Assembly (NCBI GenBank): GCA_941918925.1
Contig: OW799234.1
Coordinates: 44,608,412 to 44,672,411 of the forward strand
Length of the DNA: 64,000 nucleotides
Direction of reading: 5' to 3'
Source of the DNA: Phyto melanocephala
Taxonomy: Eukaryota; Arthropoda; Insecta; Diptera; Rhinophoridae
In this document: piece by piece, positions 1 to 10,380 of the stretch
Position numbering within the stretch: position 1 is the stretch's first letter
Layout: every line of letters begins with the position of its first letter
Program-made: the position numbers and the translations under genes
Notes under the pieces: generated by a model
Database searches by the model: none
What the model was told of the DNA's origin: nothing
What the model saw: the letters and a program-made list of their open reading frames with translations, nothing else

Positions 1-583
1 CCTTTTCATGAAAAAATGGTGTTAACTCAAAAAATAGATTTTTTTGCAATGATTGGTAAAATTTAAAACAAAAACAAAATTTAAAACGACAACAAACACA
101 ACAATTAGAAAACACATGTATTTTGTTTTTATACCCTTCACCTGTGGTGCACAAGGGTATATATAGCTTTGTCATTCCGTTTGTAATTTCTACAATTTTC
201 ATTTCCGACCCCATAAAGTATATATTTTCTGAAAGCTTATGAATAGAGGAGTCGATTAAGCCCTGACCGTCTGTCCGTGTGTTGGTTGAAATCAACTTTT
301 AGAAGCAACTATATGTTCCTCAGATCTGTATATGGTATCAATCTCTTGGAAATATCCAGGAATGAATCGCTATTGAAATTCAGCACAATCGCCCCATAAC
401 TTTCTGAGATATGAGCAAAAAATCACGACCACCTCGTTTTTTTTCACAATTACAACAACAACATACATACATAGATGTAAAAAACATACCAAACAAAAAA
501 AAATTACAAAAAAAAAAAATATTAAAAATAAGAAAAAAATAATAAAAAAAACTAAAAAAAAGGTCAACAATACTTATTTAACA

Positions 584-840
584 TAAAACACGGGAGGCAC
601 ACCGCAAATAAAGACAAAAATCACCATGTCATTATACAAAAAGATTAAAAATAAATACAACAAAGAAACAATTGATATCATTGATCCCTGATGATGATCT
701 ACGAAGTAGGTCGAAATATTGGAAAAAAAAAATAAATAAAGAAATTTAAAATATTTTCTTTAAAAATAAAACAACAAAATTGAATTTTTATGACCTAAAG
801 CCAAACAAAAATCTACAACAAAATATATAAACAACAAAAA
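584..840. mobile_element. 257-bp insertion in A1 flanked by 23-bp direct repeats
   Basis: The bases at 561-583 are repeated at 841-863, so the sequence between looks like an insertion with a 23-bp target-site duplication. A target duplication of that length fits target-primed retrotransposition (LINE, SINE or Penelope-like). It has no coding potential. Its middle carries a CTGATGA...CGAAA motif (separate entry). The parent element is not identified. Confidence 0.55.
688..716 (+). ncRNA. Hammerhead-like core motif
   Basis: CTGATGA (688-694) is followed by GATCTAC-GAA-GTAGGTC, a 7-bp stem with one G-U pair, and then GAAA (713-716). This is the order CUGAUGA, stem II, GAAA of a hammerhead ribozyme. 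One extra unpaired U sits after CUGAUGA, and I could not find convincing stems I and III or a NUH cleavage site. It may be a decayed ribozyme, as is known in Penelope-like elements, or chance. Confidence 0.25.
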
Positions 841-1292
841 AGGTCAACAATACTTATTTAACAAAAAAAAAATTTTAAAAAAATTTTAAAAAAAAATTTA
901 AAAAAATTTTTTAAAAATTTTTCTAAAAAAATTTTTTAAAAATTTTTCTAAAAAATTTTTTTAAAAAAATTTAAAAAAAATATAAAAAAAAATAATAAAA
1001 TATAAATAATATATTAAATAAAATAAAATAAAATTTTTTTGGCTCAGCTGGGATTCGATGCCACATTTATTCTAACGTGTACGTATGCACGTATTTTATA
1101 TGGGATGAATGGTGATACAAACAATTGTTATTGCATGACTACACGTTGTGAAGGGTATATAAGATTCGGCACGGCCGAATATAGCACTGTTACTTGTTTT
1201 TTTTTAAATATGCCGGCATACATATGTACATATGTCACACAATTTTCTTTATTTTCTTTTTAAATTTAAGTAATTTTTAAAAAACTTTAGAG

Positions 1293-1965
1293 CGGCCGTT
1301 GCGAATCTTATATACCCTTCACAACGTGTAGTCATGCAATAACAATTGTTTGTATCACCATTCATCCCATATAAAATACGTGCATACGTACACGTTAGAA
1401 TAAATGTGGCATCGAATCCCAGCTGAGCCAAAAAAATTTTATTTTATTTAATATGTTATTTATATTTTAATATTTTTTTTATATTTTTTTTAAATTTTTT
1501 TTTAAATTTTTAAAAAATTTTTTTTTTTTAGTTTTTTTTATTATTTTTTTCTTATTTTTAATATTTTTTTGTAATTTTTTTTGTTTGGTATGTTTTTTAC
1601 ATGTAAGTATGTATGTATGTATGTATGTTGTTGTTGTAATTGTGAAAAAAAACGAGGTGGTCGTGGTTTTTTGCTCATATCTCAGAAAGTTATGGGGCGA
1701 TTGTGCTGAATTTTAATAGCGATTCATTCCTGGATATTTCCAAGAGATTGATACCATATACAGATCTGAGGAACATATAGTTGCTTCTAAAAGTTGATTT
1801 CAACCAACACACGGACAGACGGACAGACGGTCGGACAGATCGACTCCTCTATTCATAAGCTTTCAGAAAATATATACTTTATGGGGTCGGAAATGAAAAT
1901 TGTAGAAATTACAAACGGAATGACAAAGCTATATATACCCTTGTGCACCTAAGGTGAAGGGTATA
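1293..1965 (-). mobile_element. Family A hairpin-ended repeat (copy A2, inverted)
   Basis: This is the reverse-complement arrangement of A1. It starts at the hairpin end (a damaged GCGGCCGTTGCGAATC) and ends with AAGGTGAAGGGTATA. It carries (GTAT)n near 1605-1627 and GACA-type (GTCY complement) repeats near 1813-1838. A1 and A2 lie head to head with about 96 bp between them, making a large imperfect inverted repeat. No gene is present. Confidence 0.7.
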
Positions 1966-2480
1966 AAAAAGGCATATCCATAAGGTACTCGTATCCAATC
2001 AGCTGACTGTTTTTTTTTATATAGATTTTATAAGCGTTACCAAGGCATATTCATACAGGTATATGCAACGGCAAGTTGATATAACTAAGCAACTTTTTAG
2101 GGGATTTTTTTTTTTGTTAGGGCCAATTCATATAACAGGGATGGAAACGTTGTTTTATATGTTTTATTCAATAAAATTTTATTAAAAAAAAGATATGTGT
2201 TTGTGAAGCACATTATTACATTATTACATTTGGTAAATTTTTTATAATAAAAGACACAATTAATTTAAATGTTTGATTCGGAATCCAAAATCTAATTTTC
2301 CATTACTGCATTAATAAATAGAATCAAGGAGAATTCAGCAAATTTAGACATTGTGTTTCCCCATCATCATGTGCTGATAATTTCAGCTGTATGAATTCGC
2401 CTTGAGCGTTACCAACTTTTTTTAAAAGTCATGCCTGCATGATGATGGGAAAACACTATTGGGTGATTCACAATATTGTC
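1966..2480. repeat. Left arm of a long inverted repeat (compound element)
   Basis: From GGCATATCCATAAGGTACTC onward this sequence matches, in reverse complement, the stretch at about 6950-7374, including the CATACAGGTATATGCAACGGC block and the segment ending GGGTGATTCAC. The arms are about 400 bp and visibly diverged. They bracket the reptin fragment, the P-type transposase remnant and the DD41D element. Shorter relatives lie near 12225-12480 and 26070-26395. Confidence 0.7.
2354..2455. mobile_element. 102-bp MITE inside the left arm
   Basis: The ends TGTTTCCCCATCATCATG and CATGATGATGGGAAAACA are inverted repeats. The right arm of the compound element lacks this block and runs straight from ACATT to TGGGTGATTCAC, so an empty site is visible within the window. 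The interior holds a GATAATTTCAGCTGTATGAA segment shared with the CAAGG/CCTTG family. Confidence 0.65.
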
Positions 2481-2683
2481 ATAAAATCATAATATCCTAT
2501 CAAGGTGCAACGATAACGAGGTTGTCAAAAACAGCTGACTAAAATACAAAAAAAAAAAAGCTTTCCTTTTTGAGTATTTTTTGTGTTTTCCTTTTGTTGA
2601 ACAATTTTTCAGTTTACAAGACAACAAAAATAAATAATATTTTTTCGGTAAATATGTGCTAAAAATATAAGTATTTTAAAATA

Positions 2684-3335
<652 letters not shown>

Positions 3336-3429
3336 GACCGAACTCTTACTCTCTTACTTGTTTTTATTAAAATCGGTTGTATAATATGAGCATAAACTAT
3401 GTTACAAGACTTGGCTATTTATATAATAT

Positions 3430-4406
3430 TTAAAAGGTTGGCCCTAAGTCACTGACTGTAGCCACCACTGGTTGCTTCCATGACATTCGGAGACAGCGTG
3501 CCATAATCATCTGAACATAGTTCCACGGTTTCTTCACTATATCTGCAACCGGTTCGTACTCAAACATCTCTGCGATTTTCATCGAACGCTAAAGCGCATA
3601 TTTTGTCTTCTAGTGCCATATCGAAGGGTTGACGCATAAAATCGATGGACGAATTAAGTATGCCTTTAGTCATATCAATTTTTGAGCACCACCACTGCAG
3701 AGTACTTACGTGTGGAAGAGGTTAACCTTTTTTGTAAAGGTGATTTTAGGCCCTTGGTCCGGCGGCATGTAAACATATTGCATTTGAAATATCTTCGCAC
3801 TTCCATGCAATAGGTCCAGGGGAAAGAAGTTTTCTTACCTGCCCTTCTGAATTTATTTGCTTCATAGAGTTGACAGTCATATTTGCTCTATCAAGTTTTA
3901 AACGCAGTTCTTTAATTTCGGATTTTAATACACGAATTTTGTTTAAATTGCTGTAGTACAAATCGAAATCGGATATACTAAAAAGACGTTTCAATTAAAA
4001 TCCGCTAGCATTTTAGAAAAACATATAAATATACTTACTCGGTTTGTGTTTTTTGATCCTTTTTATATTTATTTGAAGTTGCTTCTGTTGTGAGTTGCTC
4101 CCACGTAAATAATAAAGGTGGAGCAGAATTGGAAAATTGTTCCAAGCAAAGACCAGAGTGAGTTGCAGTTGCCACATGTGGTGAACGGTTTTGTTCAAAC
4201 AGAGTCCTATGTATTAGTTTACTTCATTATTTAAATAATCACGATCATTTTAAAAACTGAACTTACTCTGTGTTCGAAACTGCACAAACTTCTTTTGCCA
4301 CAGATTTCCATCCATTTTTTCCTTTCCCCTGTGTCTTTTGGAACACGAGAAAGTGTTGTGGCAGATCCACTATAAATTTTTTTTTACACAATGAGCAATA
4401 ACGCAT
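3430..4406 (-). pseudogene. P-element-type transposase remnant with THAP-like start
   Basis: Read on the minus strand, it begins MRYCSLCKK (first Cys pair of a THAP-like zinc finger) at 4406, continues in another frame with RKKWMEICGKRSLCSFEH, and meets a GTAAGT donor near 4265. A coiled-coil-like stretch follows (KIRVLKSEIKELRLKLDRA, about 3870-3950), then GQVRKLLSPG and DISNAICLHAAGPRA, the hallmark N-terminal region of P-element transposases. Downstream are ICALAFDE with a putative catalytic Asp, MSWKQPV, and VSDLGP with a second acidic position. Frameshifts break the frame at several places and everything after VSDLG is lost. Donor- and acceptor-like sites suggest an ancestral multi-exon gene as in P elements. 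It is non-functional and probably the former enzyme of the compound element. Confidence 0.85.
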
Positions 4407-4709
4407 GTTTTAGTTAGTTTTGAACTGAGTTTTTATTTAATTTTCGAGAATTAAACTTTATTTTTTGTTTTTTAGTATAAAAGAATTGTTTTTATTTAAA
4501 CTTTTTTATATAACTTATTTATTAAACATTTTTAAATATTTATTTCACTGCACTTAAGAATGTAAACAAAAGTAGAAAAATAAAAATGGAGCGCTACAAA
4601 GGTAAACAAATTTTGACAACTATCGTATCTAAACATAAGGGAGCAAAAAATAATCAGCTGTTTAGTTGAACAGACCTTATTAATAGACCTTGTGTCCTAT
4701 AATAATAGC
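4407..4709. other. Non-coding AT-rich stretch
   Basis: I see no gene here. It would be the 5' flank of the P-type remnant. It contains an AATAATAGC at 4701-4709 that recurs at 6420-6428 and is the probable target duplication of the composite at 4710-6419. Confidence 0.5.
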
Positions 4710-4960
4710 CAAGGCGAATTTATTTATCAGGTGGTGTTGACAACGCAGCTGATCTACTTTTTTATTTGCAAAAATGATGATTGAATTGTCAAATATTATT
4801 TATGTTTACATAGATTACTCCTTCCCGCGGAAAAAACACAAATAAAAACCATGTAGTTTTTGACACATCGACAGTCGAAAGCAACCATAAAAAACCATGT
4901 TGTTTTTTAATGTTGTATTTGTTGTAGAATTACCACCACCTGATAAATAAATTCGCCTTG
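4710..4960. mobile_element. 251-bp MITE with CAAGGCG/CGCCTTG termini
   Basis: About 27 bp at the left end (CAAGGCGAATTTATTTATCA...) is inverted at the right end (...TGATAAATAAATTCGCCTTG). The inside has no coding potential. It belongs to a family of CAAGG...CCTTG elements also at 56734-57270 and 59938-59979, the latter with an 8-bp target duplication. Confidence 0.75.
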
Positions 4961-5031
4961 AATCAAGGCATATTCATACAGGTATATGCAACGGCGAATT
5001 CGCTGTGATGTTCGCTGTCAGACGCCACATA

Positions 5032-6330
5032 AAGGGTGTTTTTTTTGCTAGATAGAACTTTAAATTGTAAAAAGTAACACAAAAAATTAAATTTTGATGA
5101 AATATTTTTTTTTATCGTTTCAGTATACTCTGACAAATCATCATGAATAGACTCACGCTTGAACAACGCTACGAAATTATCCAAATTTACTTTGAAAATC
5201 AGTCGTCGATTCGCGCAACTTATAGACGACTTCGTCATTTTTATGGCGTACATAATCGTCCATCTGAACAAGCCATTCGTCGAACTGTGGATAGATTTCG
5301 TACCACATACTCTCTAGAGGATGCAATAACACCAACACGTCGAAGGAATGTGCGTACTGAAGAGAATATCGCCGCTGTAAACGAAAGTGTGGAAAAAGAT
5401 CCAAATTTATCGATTCGTCGTCGGTCGCAGGAATTGGGGCTCTGTCCGTCCACTAAGTGGAAAATTTTGCGCAAAGATCTCGGCCTACACCCGTATAAGA
5501 TCCAGCTGGTGCAGGAATTGAAGCCACGGGACCATTATATGCGTCGTTCTTTCGCCGATTGGGCTCTAGAGCAGTTGGCAACTGACCCGTTGTTTTATCG
5601 CAAAATTGTGTTCAGCGATGAGGCGCATTTTTGGCTTAACGGGTTTGTTAATAAGCAAAATTGCCGCATATGGAGCGAGACCAATCCACAAGAGACCCTA
5701 GAGACTCCATTACATCCAGAAAAATGCACCGTTTGGTGCGGTTTTCACGCTGGTGGCATCATCGGACCTTATTTCTTCAAAAATGAGGCCGGAGCTCGCG
5801 TTACGGTCAATGGAGATCGTTACCGCACCATGATCAATGATTTTTTGTTTGAAAATATGGATGACATTGATCCGGAGGAGATGTGGTTTCAACAGGATGG
5901 CGCTACGTGCCATACGGCGAACGCAACCATCGACTTATTGAAATCAAAATTTGGCGATAAGTTGATTTCGAGAAATGGACCTGTCAATTGGCCTCCAAGG
6001 TCGTGCGATTTGACACCTCTCGATTATTTCCTGTGGGGCTACGTGAAGTTGGTTTATGCTGATAAACCAGCAACAATTGACGCCTTGGAGGCCAGCATTG
6101 TTCGTGTTATTCGTGACATACGGCCAGCAGTGCTCGAAAAAGTGGCCCAAAATTGGACGTCCAGAATGCGCTTCGTCAAGAACAGCCGCGGTGCCCATAT
6201 GCCCGAAATCATTTTCAAATGTTAATGTCACGTATTGATCTTTCGAATAAAAAAAAATTTTGATTACAATTTGATTTTTTGTGTTATTTTTTACAATTTC
6301 AAGTTCTATCGGGCTTAAAAAAACACCCTT
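5032..6330 (+). mobile_element. Complete DD41D (rosa/Visitor-type) Tc1/mariner transposon
   Basis: The element is 1299 bp and flanked by TA on both sides (5030-5031, 6331-6332), the target dinucleotide of the IS630/Tc1/mariner superfamily. Terminal inverted repeats begin AAGGGTGTTTTTTT and continue with a matching GATAGAACTT block near 5050 and 6302, with small differences between. It carries one uninterrupted transposase gene with an AATAAA about 20 bp after the stop. It sits inside a CAAGG-family element, so it inserted after that one. Complete ends, target duplication and open frame suggest a young, possibly still active copy. Confidence 0.9.
5143..6225 (+). CDS. DD41D transposase, 360 aa, intact
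   Basis: This is a cut-and-paste transposase acting on the flanking inverted repeats in the nucleus. Residues 1-50 resemble a helix-turn-helix domain (LTLEQRYEIIQIYF...RPSEQAIRRTVDRF), and a second paired-like helical region follows to about 115 (IRRRSQELGLCPSTKWKILR). The RNase H-like catalytic core has Asp159 (FSDEAHFW), Asp252 (QQDGATCHT) and Asp294 (CDLTPLDYF). There are 41 residues between the last two, which defines the DD41D group described from tephritid flies as rosa. The C-terminus ends RGAHMPEIIFKC. The ATG at 5143 lies just after the 5' inverted repeat and gives the length expected for the family. No stop, frameshift or lost catalytic residue is seen. Partial relatives are embedded in the B repeats of this window. 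Confidence 0.92.
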   Translation: MNRLTLEQRYEIIQIYFENQSSIRATYRRLRHFYGVHNRPSEQAIRRTVDRFRTTYSLEDAITPTRRRNVRTEENIAAVNESVEKDPNLSIRRRSQELGLCPSTKWKILRKDLGLHPYKIQLVQELKPRDHYMRRSFADWALEQLATDPLFYRKIVFSDEAHFWLNGFVNKQNCRIWSETNPQETLETPLHPEKCTVWCGFHAGGIIGPYFFKNEAGARVTVNGDRYRTMINDFLFENMDDIDPEEMWFQQDGATCHTANATIDLLKSKFGDKLISRNGPVNWPPRSCDLTPLDYFLWGYVKLVYADKPATIDALEASIVRVIRDIRPAVLEKVAQNWTSRMRFVKNSRGAHMPEIIFKC

Positions 6331-6428
6331 TATAAAAAATACACAATAATTTTTTATACATGTAGTTTGACTGTAGCATTCCCCATCAGCTGGGCTGATA
6401 ATTTCACCGCCTTGCCTTGAATAATAGC

Positions 6429-6949
6429 ATAAAAAATTAAGACTATTGTGAACAACCCCTCATAATTAAGTGTGCTATTTTGAATTTAAATCAGCTGATG
6501 TAAAACAATTATAAAAATAAATATTTTCTTTCATTATGCCAAAAACAAGTGAAAAAAAAACAAAATAATAGCCAGTCAATGAATTTATTAAATTAGATCT
6601 TACCACAATATTTTTCAGTTTTGGCGCAAATCACAAATAAATTAAATTTTGTTTGATAAAAAAAAAACAGCAGAGTCCTTAGCCGATCTTATTTGACGCC
6701 ACCAGTAATTTGTTATCAAAAATTAGCAACTGCGCTTAAATTTAAATGTCGGCCCAATAAAATTATACAATGAACGGCGACAGCTTACAAAAACAATTGT
6801 GGCTTGGCTTAGCCGTTTAGCACACGTCTCTGCTTATTAAATACGACAGCATAAAGTTCTATTATTATAAGACACTTTTTGTTTGAAAAGCAACAACAAC
6901 ATTTTTAAACCATTGTAAAATTTTAGAACAATATGACATGATAAGACAC
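6429..6949. other. Non-coding stretch inside the compound element
   Basis: AT-rich, with no open frame or recognised motif. It may be the remaining interior of the long-inverted-repeat element. Confidence 0.4.
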
Positions 6950-7374
6950 CTCGTGAATCACCCAAATGTATAAATTTGTTGAATTCTCCTTGATTCCATT
7001 TATTAATGCAGGAATGGAAAATTCGATTTTGGATTCAGTAGTGAAAATTTAACTTAATTGTGCTATTTGATAAAAAATTTACCAATTTTTTTTTTGTTGT
7101 TCTTGCACTATTTATAATGTGCTTAACAAACTCATATCCTTTTTTTAATAATTTTTTTTTAATTAAACATATAAAAACAACTTTTGCATCCCTGTTGTAC
7201 ATATTGGCCTTGACAGAAAAAATTCCATAAAAAGTTGCTTTGTTGTATCAATTCGCCGTTGCATATACCTGTATGAATATGCTTTGGTAACGCTTATAAA
7301 ATGAATATAAAAAAAAAACAGTCAGCTGATTGGACACGAGTATCTTATGGATATGCCTTGCCTTGATGTTTCCA
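6950..7374. repeat. Right arm of the long inverted repeat
   Basis: This is the reverse complement of the left arm (1966-2480). It starts near GGTGATTCACCC-type sequence around 6952, runs through TTGCATATACCTGTATGAAT (about 7259) and CAGTCAGCTGATTGGACACG, and ends CTTATGGATATGCCTTG. It lacks the 102-bp MITE present in the left arm. Confidence 0.7.
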
Positions 7375-7505
7375 CTTCTTTTTAAAATTAAAAATTTTTG
7401 TTTTAGAAATCTTTGTGATTGCACTTAGGGCTTTTAGAATTTTGTCGATAATATCGTTATTTTTAATTGTAGAAATGTAAAATTTTGCTGAAACATGCAC
7501 ATATG

Positions 7506-7769
7506 TGTCAAAGGATGGTTGCGGGATATTCTTCGTCTAATAAGGAATGAACAATCGAGTATGTTTTAATTTATTTAAAACATTTATTAAAAGAAAAAAA
7601 CTTTAAATTATTTTACAAGAAACAAAACGATATTCAAAGTCGCGTTGATTCGCTAGCGTCCCATTCTCGAATCTTCTTTTTTCGTCCCCGTAAACTGATA
7701 GCCCAAAATAAACTAGCGACATTCACTCATTGTAGCATGATATGATTTACGGGGTATTCACACTTGACA
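7506..7769 (-). repeat. LTR (3' LTR of the minus-strand element)
   Basis: 264 bp, beginning TGTCAAAGGATGG and ending CACTTGACA. It appears identical to 11819-12082 on base-by-base reading. The end of the integrase frame reads into it. Confidence 0.92.
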
Positions 7770-10380
7770 GTTCGGCCGTTTTAACATGTTGAATATTATG
7801 ATCATTGCAATATTCCTCAAACACCTTTGCAGTAAATGCAGTGCCACGATCAGAAATAATACGTTTCGGTAAACCAAAATAACTGGTCAGTTCATTTAAA
7901 ACGTTTAAAACAGGGGCAGATTTAGTATTTCGAACTGCTTTCACCACCACAAATTTTTAAAAAGCATCGGAAATTGCCAGTTTGTGCGTGTGTCCTCGTT
8001 TACTTTTCACGAAAGGTCCCAAATGGTCCACGTGGATCTGGCGAAATGGGAGTGGTTCAAGAACACCATAATGAAGACTTCCCTCAGGTTTACCATAATT
8101 AGCCTTGTTGTAGCAGCATTCGGTACATGCGGCGATATATTCTTGAATATATTTCCTCATGCGGGAAAACCAAAATGTTTGGTTGAGTCTTTCAAACGTT
8201 TTATCAAGTCCATAGTGACCGATATCGTCATGACAATGTTTCAAAATACGCCAACGGATTGCATTGGGGACTACCAATCTTGGTCCATTTTGCGTTTTAC
8301 GATAAAGACGATTACTCTGTAGAGTATAATCAACTTTCAGTTGTCGGTGCTGGTCAGATTTCAATTCACCACGTAGGACTTGAATAATATTACCAAGTTT
8401 AACATCATTAATTTGCATTGTGAATATCCAGTCCTCATTGTCAATGCTAACCTTCATGATGAATCCAGCGGGTTCCGGTTCCGTGGCTGGTAAGTCGGGT
8501 GATCTGCTCAAAGCGTCAACGTGGGCCATACGTGAACCCTCACGGTGGACGAAATCACAATCGAATTCTTACAATTTCATTAGCCAACGGGCTACTTTCG
8601 GTAGTAGTTCCTTGTTGCTCTTCGCCCTAGTGATGGCTGCACAGTCAGTCACCACACGAAAGGGTTTACCCAAAAGGTAAACTCGAAAACGTTCCAACGT
8701 TTCCACAACGGCCAGTACCTCTAGCTCATAGCTATGGTACTTTGCCTCAGTATCAGAACAATGTCGGCTAAAATAAAATACTGCTTGCCATTTACCATCA
8801 CCAGACGACTGCAATAGTACGCCTGCTAGTCCTGAGCCACTTGCGTCAGTATGTACTTCGTGCTGTGCCGATACGTCGTAAATTGCAAGTACAGGCTTAT
8901 CACAAAGAATCTCAATTAACCTGTTAAACGATTCGGTTTGCGGTTTACCCCATTGAAAATTTCCCTCCATATTCTTTCGCAAAAGTGTCGTGAATGGTCG
9001 TGATATTATTGAGTAATTTTCAACAAATTTCCTGAAAAAACCCGTTAGGCCCAGAAATCGGCGGACCTCGGTGATGTTCGTTGGTACCTTAAAATTTCTT
9101 ATTGCGCTTACCTTGTCGTTACCGGGTGTTATACCAGACGCACTTACGGTGTGACCCAAATATGTAAAAGGAAATTGCACTTATCGAATCGCAAGGTGAG
9201 TCCGCAGTCTTCCAAGATTCGCAAAAATCGACTTAAACGTTCGATACCCTCTTCAATGGTTTTACTGGGAATGATTACGTCGTCCAGATATACCAATACC
9301 TCACCTGGTTCCATCAGTTCAACAATACGATTCATAACGTCCTGGAAAACAGCAGGGGCGTTAACAGTCCAAAAGGCATGCGGTTGTACTCGTAATGTCC
9401 TTCGGATGTGACGAACGCTGTATACTTTTTGGACTCTTCGGCAATTTCAATTTGGTGGTAGCCCATCCGTAAATCAAGAGTCGTAAAATAACGGTTTCCA
9501 GCCAGTCGTGCGAACTGTTCATCAATTACTGGCATGGGGTACGGTGTCTTCACAGTTATCTTGTTCAATTGGCGGTAATCGACGCATAAGCGGTGCTCTC
9601 CGTTCTTCTTTTCTACGAGCACTATACCTGAAGCATATGGCGAATTTGATTTCCGTATTATTTCATTTTCGAGGAGTTCATTAACGATTTCGGATACAAT
9701 TGGACGTTTTGCAAAAGCAATTCTATACGGCTTAGTGCATATGGGCTCTTGAGCGGTTAGTTGTATTTCCATTTTTACCAAATTACATTTACCCAATTCA
9801 TTTATGTTTTCAGCGAAACAAGCTCTACGATTTTCGAGTACTGCCTGGAGTCGTTTACTTTCATCAGATGTCAGAAACTCTTTTGATTCGATTGCGTTTA
9901 TGTTCTGTACCCAACATTCACCTCCTTCAATAATAGTACGCTTTCCCTGTTGGCACAACAAATTACGACCAATAAGAACATTCATTGGTATCATACAATC
10001 CTCTACTAAAACAATTCAACTTCGGAAACGGTATCATCTATTAGCAAATTTACGATCACCTTTTCACAACACATATATTCACCTCCAGCAAAACCTTTCA
10101 AAGTTACATTGCATTGGGCGCTTTTACCAATTTCCGTTGCAAAAGATTATCTTATTAAGCTACGATCGCTACCAGAATCAATAAACGCTTCAGTAGCAAC
10201 ACTGTTTATTTTAACGGCTTTGGAAAGTTTTTCAATCGGCTTTGGAGTATCATCTTCTATTTTGTTTACATTCGCAGTTTCGTTTTGTTTTGCAATCACC
10301 TGTCTTATGATTTGTACGTTTGCAAATTTCACATCGCTCCTTTTTCTGCGGTTCAGGACACTTGGATGAATAATGTCCAA
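7747..10380 (-). pseudogene. pol: pol remnant: protease, RT, RNase H, truncated integrase
   Basis: From the 5' side (high coordinates): an aspartic protease motif AFIDSGSDRSLI near 10180; RT with KNGEHRLCVDYRQLNK, YFTTLDLRMGYHQIEI, NRMPFGL and the catalytic YLDDV near 9285; an RNase H-like region (HEVHTDASGSGLAG, about 8860; ELEVLAVVETLERFR); and an integrase HHCC finger (HCHDDIGHYG...CTECC) with core residues IHVDHLGPF and ISDRGTAFTA. Frame changes occur near 10000, 9340 and 9170, and a TAA stop interrupts the integrase near 7955. The frame passes into the LTR just after NIQHVKTA, so the third catalytic residue (Glu) and the C-terminal domain are missing. Non-functional as it stands. Confidence 0.88.

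Larger units (their letters stand above)
131..1196 (+). mobile_element. Family A hairpin-ended repeat (copy A1)
   Basis: The repeat opens with ATACCCTTCACC and closes with GTGAAGGGTATATAAG followed by a short hairpin (ATTCGGC/GCCGAAT type) and TAGCACTGTTACTTG. It contains GTCY-type simple repeats near 268-285 and a core with CTTTATGGGGTC-like sequence seen in inverse orientation. No transposase is encoded. At least eight related copies lie in this window. The 3' hairpin, lack of clear target duplications and embedded TA/GTCY proto-microsatellites resemble non-autonomous Helentron/DINE ('mini-me') repeats of Diptera; that assignment is inference. Long A/T runs fill 480-560 and 860-1040. Confidence 0.7.
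4710..6419. mobile_element. Composite CAAGG-family insertion with AATAATAG flanks
   Basis: AATAATAGC directly before 4710 and directly after CCTTG at 6419 suggests an 8-9 bp target duplication around the whole block. The block is the MITE 4710-4960 followed by a second family member (4964 to about 6414, starting CAAGGCATATTC and ending CACCGCCTTG) that received the DD41D transposon. 8-bp duplications fit P- or hAT-type transposition. Confidence 0.5.

Noticed and set aside
1039..1263. Recurring 60-100-codon frames starting MAQLGFDATFILTCTYARIL in the A repeats
   Set aside because: The frame is set by the repeat sequence, appears on whichever strand the repeat lies, ends at random and has no protein signature.
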